A stretch of DNA of 64,000 bases. Origin: Xiphydria camelus. Taxonomy: Eukaryota; Arthropoda; Insecta; Hymenoptera; Xiphydriidae. Made by a program: the position numbers and the translations under genes. Positions 41,937 through 51,492 of this stretch are shown here, one piece after another. The notes beneath the pieces were generated by a model, which worked only from the letters and a program-made list of their open reading frames with translations, was not told where the DNA came from and made no database searches. Numbering within the stretch: position 1 is the stretch's first letter; each line of letters opens with the position of its first letter. The stretch lies in NCBI GenBank assembly GCA_963678675.1, contig OY783192.1:20238439-20302438 (forward strand), written 5' to 3'.

Positions 41937-42100
41937 AAATTCAGACAATTTTATCTAACCTGTGAGTGAATTATTAGTTACTTACACACAAACAGAAAAT
42001 AATATAAATAAATTAACGGTCGGATTTATTAATAAGATTTCTGAACAATTTTTGTCCATTTTATTTTGATAATATTCCGCTAAACGTATACGGCTTTCGA

Positions 42101-42451
42101 ATGTGGAAAAATTTTGTAAGGAGGTTTTCAGATATTGTAACTCTTTTCAATTACGATATTAACCTTCATTCGAGAGATAATATTTTAAAACTTCAATCTC
42201 TTACTCATAATCAGTTTTCTTCACCACGGTTTACTAACTTTATTAAATATTCGTGGTTCAAGAGTGGATATATATTCAGGAGACCTCCTGAATTTGAACA
42301 TCCTGTAGAATTTTGTTTTGCACAGGACTCGGAACCACGATGCCACATATGTGGCGATATTGCCGTTATTACGTGTGCTTGGTGTAAGAAACAACTTTGT
42401 ATGAAACATTTTTTCACGGAATACCATTATTGTCATAATTATGAGCCATAG
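42101..42451 (+). pseudogene. Transposase C-terminus in the right TIR
   Basis: An inverted copy of the last 117 codons of 39708-41539 (from MWKNFV to HYCHNYEP), with one visible difference near the start (RRF for RKF). It is part of the long terminal repeat, not a separate gene. Confidence 0.9.
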
Positions 42452-43774
42452 AAGTTGAACTTTATTAAATAAAAGAAAAGTGGCATTAAAATACATAGAA
42501 GTAATAACCCCCGACCTATCCCGTCACTGCCATTGGTAGCCCGCTCATTATCAGACATAAAAGTTAGAAATTTGCAAAACTGTAGGAGGGAAATATATCA
42601 TGTCATACATGGTTGAATTTGTAATAAAATTTCCTAAATTTTTGTCCACATGACTAAACCGAAATTTCGAAAAATTAGATAAAAAAATTTTTTTTTGAAA
42701 AATAATGCTTTTTTTCAAAATCTGTTTAGGGGATTTTATTATACTAAAAAAACCAAACAAAACGTACATTGAAAGTTTTCATCTATCTCGCTTCGTTTCG
42801 GAGATAGCTCGAAGGGGGTGAAAATTCAGGGGTCCATTTCACCCCCTTAAACCAAAATTGGGCCGCTATAAAAAAATAGGGGTCTCTTATTTTTCGATAA
42901 ACTTTAAATTTACGAAGTTTCATCAAGATCGAAAGCGGCGGCCTCGAAACGTTTCCTTGTAAGTGCCATCCGTGAGGATTAACCTTGATAGCGGTATGGG
43001 AGGCTGGCGGAACGCCCCCAACCTGTAAAAAATAGTGCACAAAATTATTATTTATAGTTAAGGTTCAAATTTCGTTTACTATTCATCTGGTAGTCCACAA
43101 TTATGAATATAAATTGGCGGATCGATTGGCCGGCATTAAAAGGGTGGCGGATCATCCTAAATACGTCGTGTGAACAATAAAATTTTTATTATTTAGTTAA
43201 GCTTCAATTTTTAATATGTTATTGAGGCAACTGTTTCAAGTGGAAATTTAAATTGGCGGAACGAAATATTGGCATTAACTACCTGGCGGAACGGTTTAAA
43301 CATCCATTGTGCGCGCCTCGATTTCGTGTTGTTTGCCGCAGAATTTTTTGTATTAGGAATGCTTCTAATATAAATAATGATTTTGTTTATTTTCTGGAAT
43401 CTTTTTAGTAATAATGGTAATTTAGTTTCCCTGGAGTTAATATTTTAGCGCTCATTCAATATTGATAAAGAGCTTCAATATATCAATCAAACATCAGTCT
43501 TATGTTAGGACACTCAACATTTTATTTGTGATGTCAGATGTTTTAACAATTTTTAAAACGGATGAATGATATAATTTTTTTTAGAATACCCTTTTGGCAT
43601 TTGACCGACGATATAGTGCTTTATACAAATATAACGAGGTGCGTGAAGTGAAAGAATATTTTTAACAGAAATTTTTTTAAAGCGAACTAATTTCTTAGAG
43701 TATTTATCGACTTACAAATATATGGTAGGTACTTCGTATAAAGACAATTTTAATACCGTCAGTTGTTCGATCAT

Positions 43775-45293
43775 CTAGTCGTCTTCTGTATCCGGCCAGT
43801 CAGAATCGTCACCTTCGTCAACTGAATCCAGATCACTAGATGCTCGGGAGCCTACGTCTATAAATTTAAACAAATTGATTAGAAAAATGTAATATTTTTT
43901 GTTTATATTTACTGTTAAATCTGCATACCTGATTCAATGTCACTGTTGCAATCATTGTCGCTTTTATTGGAATCTTCAACAAGTACATCTCCAAGAAATT
44001 CAGGCAATTGATCTCCTTGAAACCAGACGAATTCATACTTGCCGTCGTTGATGCACCAGCCATGGTTTTCTGGAGATTTGTCCGTTGGTTGTTGCAAATT
44101 TGCATTTAGCCAGATACTGGCAATGTACGAGCTCCGCAGTAGTTGCTGTTGCACTTCAGATGAGCATGGTGGCAAGTTTGATGCGTCGCAATTGCGGATG
44201 TTTCTTGCAAATGAGTACGTAGTGTCAACAACTTTATAAGCTTCGTGAAAGAGTACCAAACGAGCTTCATTAACGGTGTCTGCGTTTTTGACACCATACA
44301 TCCGACAGATAAATTCTTGCAAAACAGGAAACACTGCTGAAGTGTCAACATCATCTTTGCCTAGGTCTTCGAATGCCTTTTGATAATTATAGAACGCCTT
44401 CAATAGTTGATATGGTTTATTTTTTCCTTTACGGAAAAATGAAGGGTTGTAATCACACCCTGTAAGGGCGTGGAAGCCAGGCAGAGCTCTTGAGAATGTT
44501 GTTCCTAATTTTTCATATAATTTTGTCACGTCGAGATATCGCTGTGAATTGCCAACACCCATCTCCATCCATATTTTATGTGACTGATGAAGGTGCACCA
44601 TATTGCCTAATAAAATGACCAAGACATCTGTGTCTGAACATCGAATCAGAATATTGGAAGGATGATCAATTTTTGCGGCATGATAAATAATTTTTGTGTC
44701 TGCCTCTTAGTGAGATTGACATGACAGATAATTCGGGGTGCGCACGACTTTATCATTTTCACTCTTGAAGCTGTAGCAAATGTCAAAATTAACGTTAATG
44801 GTTTTGTCTCCTATATAAGAAGCAAACTCATCACTGGCCCAATGATTTATGAGGAACTGAACTAAGGCTTCTTTGAAATTATCATTCTGTAGCTCTTTCA
44901 TAAAATCGATAGGTCGAGTTTGTTCTGGTCCTGAGATCGCGTAATTACTTGAACACGCTTGGCGCAAATGATGCTCATAGTCTTCAATGGATGGATGCGA
45001 ATATCTGTCAAAAAGTACGTCGATTCGGTGAGCTTTGAAGTTTGTGATGATCTGCATAATTTTCTTCCCTATGTTTCCAAATAATCTAGGCACATCTTTC
45101 ATCAAATGCAGAATAAAAAAACCGTCCAATAAAACAACATCGACATACGGTGGAGCTTCACTTTCGACTTCTGCTGCCAGCAAATTCATCAATGTGCGAG
45201 GCTGTCTCGCGAGGCCGGTGATTCTTATAGATTTATGTACGCTAAAAACGAATCTGACTATCGTCGGTCGGTCAAATGCCAAAAGGGTATTCT
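43775..45293 (-). pseudogene. PIN/FEN1-like nuclease of element X, one nonsense codon
   Basis: Two exons. Exon 1 begins after an acceptor (TTTCTTTAG) at 45293 with NTLLAFDRPTIVRFVF, and ends at a GTATGC donor (43928). A 71 bp intron follows, then exon 2 (43857-43775) encodes an acidic end (SSDLDSVDEGDDSDWPDTED). The layout matches XPG/FEN1-like PIN-domain proteins found in multi-copy in animals: DVVLLDGFFILH, DVLFDRY, a (H/E)EADTKI acid cluster, CSDTDVLVILLG and FHALTGCDYNPSFFRKGK. Acidic residues of the fold are present. A TAA at 44707-44709 replaces what should be Glu just before EADTKI. Total about 480 residues. An upstream exon is expected but not found. The start of exon 1 is inside the TIR and so is repeated near 43580-43608. 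Confidence 0.75.
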
Positions 45294-45995
45294 AAAGAAA
45301 TTATATCATTCATTCGTTTAAAAAATTGTTAAAACATCTGACATCACAAATAAAATTTTGAGTGTCCTAACATAAGACTGATGTTTGATTGATATATTGA
45401 AGCTCTTTATCAATATTGAATGAGCGCTAAAATATTAACTCCAGGGAAACTAAATTACTATTATTACTAAAAAGATTCCAGAAAATAAACAAAATCATTA
45501 TCTATATTAGAAGCATTCCTAATACAACAAATTCTGCGGCAAACAGCACGAAATCGAGGCGCGCACAATGGATGTTTAAACCGTTCCGCCAGGTAGTTAA
45601 TGCCAATATTTCGTTCCGCCAATTTAAATTTCCACTTGAAATAGTTGCCTCAGTAACATATTAAAAATTGAGGCTTAACTAAATAATAAAAATTTTATTG
45701 TTCACACGACGTATTTAGGATGATCCGCCACCCTTTTAATGCCGGCCAATCGATCCGCCAATTTATATTCATAATTGTGGACTACCAGATGAATAGTAAA
45801 CAAAATTTCAGCCTTAACTATAAATAATAATTTTGTGCACTATATTTTACAAGTTGGGGGCGTTCCGCCAGCCTCCCATACCGCTATCAAGGTTAATCCT
45901 CACGGATGGCACTTAGACATGCCCCCCACAACATTCTCTCAAAAAATAGGCCTTAACTAAATAATCACTGAAAAATGTCACTAGCTCTTAGTCTA

Positions 45996-47465
45996 TAAGC
46001 AATAGGGTATATAGGTATAAGTTAAATGTAGGCATATAAGTGTTTAAATGTATGAAAAACAGCGATGAGAGTGCTCTCTCTCACGGTCGCAAATATAGTA
46101 GTAGGATATAAGCAGAGTACCTATACGAGTAAACGTTGGATTGCCAAACGACCCGCCACCCAAGCAACGACAGACAAACCGTTCCTTGATTTTATATACT
46201 AATACAATAGGTTAATGCGCATTACGTTATCTGAAGTTCCCAGTCTATTGAAGTGATTTTTAAAGATATGTTTAAAGGCTGAACGAGACGGTGCCTGCTT
46301 GACCTCATTCGGTATAGAGTTCTAGATGTAGGGAGCTGTGACAGCGAATGCAGTCCTGCAAGCATCAGTCCTATAACCTGGTATTTGGAGCAAGCGACTT
46401 TCTTGATTTATTAGTGGTCTCCGGGCTGTATGGCTAATAAGCAAATCTTTAAGGAAGTGTGTCTCTTCTTGGAGAATACTAAACATTAGACATGCCACTG
46501 CGCAAGTTCTTGAGCTCCCCACCGATAACCAGCCCAACTGACGACGGTACTGCGTAATCGGCGAATCACGCGGCAGGTTAAATATAAACCTAATGCCCCT
46601 GTTGAACAGCCTTTTCAACTTCAAGTCAACCTCTGCACTGACGCCAACGAGAGTGGCAGAGCAATAGTTTATGTAAGGAAGGACCAGTGTTGCGACCAAG
46701 CACTTACGGAGATTAACATCCATGTAGTCGCGGAGTTGATTAAACTTTTAGTAGACGCTATTTACCTGAGACGTAATGCTGGCCAGATGCTTACGGAATG
46801 TCATTTTTCAGTCCAGTATCACTCCCAGATTTCTAACTGACGCCTCGAAGGGGATGGTGTTGAGACTATTTCCCAGCGGTGGAAGATGGTCGAAATTTAT
46901 CTGGTTGACAAGACGATTATTGCCCAGAACGATGGCCTTATTTTTAGCTATGTTGAGACGGAAGCGATTTGCAGCTGCCCATGTTTCGATCGCCGAGATA
47001 TCCTTATTAAGCTTACGGATACAGTCTGGGAGATCAGCTGGCGCACATGTCATATATATTTGCAAATCATCAGCAAACAATAAACGGTTTGCCGTTCTGA
47101 TCACTGCCCCGACGTCATTAATATAGAGTGAGAATAGCAGTGGTCCCAATACGGACCCTTGAGGAACGCCGGTGTTTGTTGAAATCCAGTTCGTGAGCAG
47201 GTTGTTATCATATTTGACTGCTTGCTGCCTACCTGCCAAGTACGATTGTATCCATTTCCGTGCCATTTGTGACAAACCGATTTCTCCAGCTTCTGAAGAA
47301 GCTAATCATAGGGTAGAATGTCAAACGCCTTTGAAAAGTCAAATAGCACCAGAACAGTAACCTGACGCCTGTCCATTCCGCATCTGACATCGTTTATCAG
47401 TTTTACAAGGGCCGTCTCCGTACTGTACCCCGCTCGAAATCCACACTACCATGGATCCAACACTG
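45996..47465 (-). pseudogene. LINE A1: 5'-truncated CR1/jockey-like element, end of ORF2
   Basis: The minus strand reads the second half of a reverse transcriptase: LDPW, CGFRAGYSTETALVKLIND, VLVLFDFSKAFDI, GVPQGSVLGPLLFSLYINDV, the active site LLFADDLQIYM, then the thumb and C-terminal region (RNLGVILD, PYINYCSATLVGVSAEVDLK, IPGYRTDACRTAFAVTAPYI). There are several frameshifts and stops. It is cut on its 5' side at about 47465. Its 3' UTR (46003-46321) continues at 39120 on the far side of element X. Confidence 0.85.
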
Positions 47466-47735
47466 GGTAACGTTTTATATAGGGTGTCACATTTAAAAGA
47501 GTACGGCTGAATAACTCTTGAAAGAGGGTAGTAGTCGTAAAAACTGTTAAATGAGAATTATAGGGTTCGAAGGGGGACAACTGACACAAAGTATGTTTCG
47601 AGCATAAATATTTATGCTCTGATGCTGCGAGTTATGTTGCGTTTTTTTAATGGCAACCAAAAATTGTACCTCTACAAAAGTTATTCCTTTTGATGAGACA
47701 AATTCAGACATATCGTATTTTATGCCAATCTATCC
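47466..47735. other. Junction segment between LINE A1 and A2
   Basis: About 265 bases, starting TATAGGGTGTCACATTT, unrelated to the flanking RT code. AGGGTGTC-type ends also occur near 62523. It is probably a small insertion or filler at a rearrangement. Confidence 0.45.
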
Positions 47736-49520
47736 ATATCCCCGCTTAATAGAATATCATGTGGCACAGTGTCGAACGCCTTAGAAAAGTCGAAAAGGAC
47801 GAGGATAGTCACTTGCCGCTGGTCCATGCCTAAGCGAACATCGTTAAGTAACTTAATCAAGGCGGTCGCCGTACTGTATCCAGCTCGAAAGCCGCATTGC
47901 CAGGGATCTAGAATAGAGTGCTCCTTGATGTACACAGCGATCTGATTAAATATTAGACGCTCCATTATTTTGTTCAATGTCGGAAGCAACGAGATGGGAC
48001 GATAATCGTTAGCAGTTTTTGGTGAAACAATCTTATTGATAGGTATAATAAGAGATTTTTTCCAAGCGGATGGGAAGCAGTAACTAGCAATTGAGAGATT
48101 GAATAGCGAAACAAGTGCGCCAGCCATCACGGGAAGAGCTGCCCGTATCGCCTTTAGATTGAGTCCGTCGGCTCCAGTAGCATTCGATTTTACGCCCAGT
48201 ATTGCTTCCTCTACGGCCTCAAGCGTGACAGGTTCGAAACTGAGCTCAGGTCTATTTTCGGATGCCTCAGTCATATTTACATGCTCATCAGATGGTGGAT
48301 ATTCACTGATGGAGACTTGCGCTAGTGCATAATTTAATTCTTCAGCTGGAATAGGTAGTGGTGGCGTACTAGAGGTGTTGACGAGTCCGAGGTTACGGAG
48401 CTCCACCCAAGTACCCGTCGGGGATAATCCCTCAAGTCTTGAGCGATAGTAGGCAATTCTAGCTTCGTTAGTTGTTGTACGTAGCAGGTCGCGAGCTGCA
48501 CGGTAAGCCAGTCAGTTTCGCCGCATTTTGGATCTTCTGTATCTGCGATAAATTGTCCTAAGTTCGCGCTGGGCTAGATTGAGTTCAGGTGTGACCCACG
48601 GTGCATGCTTTGTAGAGTTAACTTTGATCAAGGTGGTGGGTGCTATTGAGTAATCGCATCGAAATAGATGCCCATAAAATGTTTCGAGACATCCATTAAT
48701 ATTCGCGACAGAAGAAATTGATCCCAGCCAATCGACACTGCGAAGCATGTCCTGAGCCTCAGGTCGAGAAAGTCCGCCAAGACGACGAGTGGCAATCACC
48801 TTAGGTCTTGGAACAATGCTGTCAGCTGGAAGATCAAAGTAGATTAAGTGATGCCCAGCTCCCAGTGGCGTGTCAGACTTCCCCCAGCTTGTGGCATTGT
48901 CAGACTCGTCAATCATGCAGAGATCGAGCCAAGTCTCAGACTTGCCCGTCACATGAGTGGTCCTATGGTCTATTAGTTTGAGCGACAAGTCGCGCATCAG
49001 TGAACGAATGTACTTTGCATCATGGTTGGTCCCGTGCCTGGTCTGCATTAAAATCCCCCATGATAATTTTGCGCGCGTAGTTACCCGTACTTGCAGTCAG
49101 GACTGTCGCTAAATCGACAGGATTGGTGAACGGCACATGAGGAGGGCGATAGATCACTGCGAAGAAGATAGGAGACATGCCAAGTTTTTTGAGCTCGCCC
49201 ATCAGATACTCGAGTACTCCAGTTTTATTCAAGGAGTCTGATCTAGCGATGATCGTAGCTGAATAAGATTCATGTATGTAGACCGCAATGCCCCCTCCGT
49301 GAACATTTCGATCATTCCTAACAATGCTGTAATTAGCTAGACTGACGACTGAGTCAGGTATAGCAGGCGTGAGCCAAGTCTCAGTGAGACCGATAAAGCG
49401 GATTTGCGTCGAGATGACTTTTGAGTGCATCGAGGTGGGAGCGGACTGAATTATCATTGAGGCAGCAGCAGCGTGGACTATTGTGATGTAAGGAATTGGT
49501 AGAGTTGGCAGGTCTGGATT
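47736..49520 (-). pseudogene. LINE A2 ORF2: endonuclease and first half of RT
   Basis: The endonuclease (49457-48512) shows IGLTETWLTP, DRNVHGGGIAVYIHESY, YRPPHVPF and MGDFNADQ, with DLCMIDESD and GAGHHLIYFDL later, the APE-type nuclease pattern. RT starts in 48406-47736 (NDYRPISLLPTLNKIMERL, FRAGYSTATALIKLL, VLFDFSKAFDTVPHDILL) and stops abruptly after DILL. The rest of RT, including the FADD motif, is missing. Frameshifts lie near 49020 and 48510. Confidence 0.85.
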
Positions 49521-49521
49521 G

Positions 49522-50624
49522 CTATTGTTGGCGACTAGAATAGAGCTGCACTATGCGAAGAATGTCCGCAGCCGAGTTGACAATTTGAACTAGTGAGTCA
49601 TCCGTTGCTTTAGCAAAAATAGTATTGTTCCGACACCAGACGTACTTGAAGCCTGCTTCTTTCAGTTCTGCCTTTGCAGCCTTGAGTAGCTGGAGCACGT
49701 ACAAGGGCAAAAGCGGGTTGATGTTGATAGTTGGGTTGCCGTCGAATGTAGCAGCAGTTTCGTCGTTACGCAAGTCCTTAAGTCCAGCTGGTTAAGTTTC
49801 AGCATCCCAAACGTGCGCTTGGCATGCAAGATTCGAGATACTATCGTGTGGTCTTTGCAGACCACAGCGAAGGTAGTTTTGATCGGTCTAGAAGCAATAG
49901 TAAGGGATTGTGATCCTTCGCAAATTGCAGGGGTTACTTTCTTCCTGAGCAGACGAGCACTGACAAAGTCCTCAGGATTTACGTCAGCTTTAATAGCGCG
50001 AGCAGCAGCGGTAACTATAAAGATAAGGGCGTCCTGATCCACGTCAGCAAAGGATAAGCCTGAGATCGGGATCTCATTATCGCGCCTATTTGCAGAAGCG
50101 CCGCGCTGAAAACACAAGGCGTTCGCGTTCGCAGCAGCAGCTAGCTTGGAGAGGTTTGCTGGATTAAACTCGCCAGAGTTGCCGGCGACCGCCAGCTGAT
50201 CAACCCGTGCCTCCAATGAACGAACAGATTGCCTCAAATCCTCATTCTCCTTAATAAGCTGCTCAGATGTCGTAGTGAGCAAATTAGTTTTAGTCTCGAG
50301 CGAGTTAGTTTTGGTCTCGAGTTGAGCTGTCGCTGCTTTCAGCAACTTTACGTCCCCACTAACGGTTTCGATAGCAGTTCTTATAGCTGGCAGATCCTGT
50401 AGCATCACCGATTGCTTGGCTAAGCTTTCATTGATGGCTCTGAGTTCGTCCATTACAGCGCTTATAGACGTTTTAGCTCTAGTCACTCTTTCTGGTTTCT
50501 TCATGCCCTCAGTCTTGTCAGCACTTGTATCACGCTTTCGGCTGGAGTCAGACTTGCAAGGCGATTGAGAGGACTCAGAGCCAGCTGGAGAAGCAGAGCG
50601 AGGCTTGAGGAGCCCGTCAGCCAT
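49522..50624 (-). pseudogene. LINE A2 ORF1
   Basis: ATG at 50624. It has a Ser/Lys-rich start (MADGLLKPRSASPAGSESSQ), a coiled coil (LETKTNSLETKTNLLTTTSE, SVRSLEARVDQL), a short ANANAL element, an RRM/FP25K-like domain (IPISGLSFADVDQDALIFIV, TFAVVCKDHTIVSRILHAKR, KLNQLD) and a C-terminal part (LKEAGFKYVWCRNNTIFAKA). There are no CCHC knuckles. One frameshift near 49775. It is presumably the RNA-binding chaperone of the element. Confidence 0.8.
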
Positions 50625-50998
50625 GGTGCAAAATGATTGATGTTGGACAATATAAGGACGAATGGTTATACTAGAGGCGAGGTAATCTTCAATTGGTGCA
50701 TGATGCGGTTTGCAGCGGAGTTATCTGGTGCGTCGAAGTGATCGATGCGCTGCCAATCGTCGGTATTGGAGAGCGCAGCTGTCGCGAATATATCGCTGCA
50801 GATGGGCACTCGCCAGGTGGCGACACTCAGGTATTCTGGTTGCCGCGAGCAGAAAGGGACAGAGGCGCGCGGTACTTTATACCAACTAGTTAATGACCGT
50901 AAACTAACCTCAAAACGCCAGCATGGAGACTGTGAAAGCCGAAAAGAAGCGTTACCAGGCCCTCGCAGAGGATAGAAAAGCCACTAGGGAGAGTCCGT
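50625..50998 (-). other. 5' UTR of LINE A2
   Basis: No ORF. It contains CTAACCTCAAAA (about 50906), also seen in the 5' regions of B (about 56502) and C (about 61212), so it may be a shared promoter motif. It runs into the gap. Confidence 0.5.
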
Positions 50999-51198
50999 NN
51001 NNNNNNNNNNNNNNNNNNNNNNNNNNNNNNNNNNNNNNNNNNNNNNNNNNNNNNNNNNNNNNNNNNNNNNNNNNNNNNNNNNNNNNNNNNNNNNNNNNNN
51101 NNNNNNNNNNNNNNNNNNNNNNNNNNNNNNNNNNNNNNNNNNNNNNNNNNNNNNNNNNNNNNNNNNNNNNNNNNNNNNNNNNNNNNNNNNNNNNNNNN
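50999..51198. other. Assembly gap (200 N)
   Basis: Exactly 200 N with (AG)n directly to its right. The assembly probably failed in a GA microsatellite. Confidence 0.99.
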
Positions 51199-51219
51199 AG
51201 AGAGAGAGAGAGAGAGAGA
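51199..51219. repeat. (GA)n at the 3' end of LINE B
   Basis: AG repeats from the gap to 51219, then the 3' end of LINE B (minus-strand ...CATAAATAAAA followed by CTCTCT). Confidence 0.9.
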
Positions 51220-51492
51220 GTTTTATTTATGTTCCACAGTTGGACCAAATATACATGCAGCGAACTGCAGGATCAAGCAGAAAATAACAATCATTAGCAT
51301 AGTAAATAAACAAGTAAAATTTAATAGACATAAGCAAGTAAATAACTTAGGATTTAGCAGTGGGAGAGTAGCAGTGGAAGATTTGCTCTCTAAAACAATA
51401 TATTGTAGACCTATCATCCCGCGACGATACTAGAGATGGCATAAATAACAGATTTATAAGGGAAAAAATGAGAGATGAATGAATGGGTGACA

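Larger units (their letters stand above)
39205..42959 (-). mobile_element. Tc5-like (pogo/DDE_1) DNA transposon with about 880 bp TIRs
   Basis: The ends CAAGGAAACGTTTCGAGG... are inverted repeats that stay nearly identical to about 40083 on the left and 42078 on the right. TAA is duplicated (39202-39204 and 42960-42962) in CTAAG, which fits the CTNAG target and 3 bp TNA duplication known for C. elegans Tc5, whose TIRs also begin CAAGG. The TIRs are long enough to contain the last 117 codons of the transposase, so the right arm carries a fragment of it (42101-42451). It inserted in the left arm of element X. Confidence 0.85.
39121..45995 (-). mobile_element. Element X: long-TIR transposon with a PIN/FEN1-like gene
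   Basis: Inverted arms of about 730 bp: 39121-39204 plus 42963-43608 on the left, and 45262-45995 on the right. The outer ends TAGACTAAGAGCTAGTGAC are flanked by TAA (39118-39120 and 45996-45998), giving an empty site AGCTAAGC, that is CTAAG. Without the inserted Tc5-like element X is about 3.1 kb. Its only gene encodes a PIN-like nuclease. No DDE transposase belongs to it. Each arm holds five GGCGGA(A/T)C motifs. Confidence 0.75.

Noticed and set aside
46776..47126. Plus-strand ORFs across the LINE region (46776-47126, 52450-52827, 58424-58756, 60174-60992)
   Set aside because: These are antisense readings of conserved LINE coding frames.
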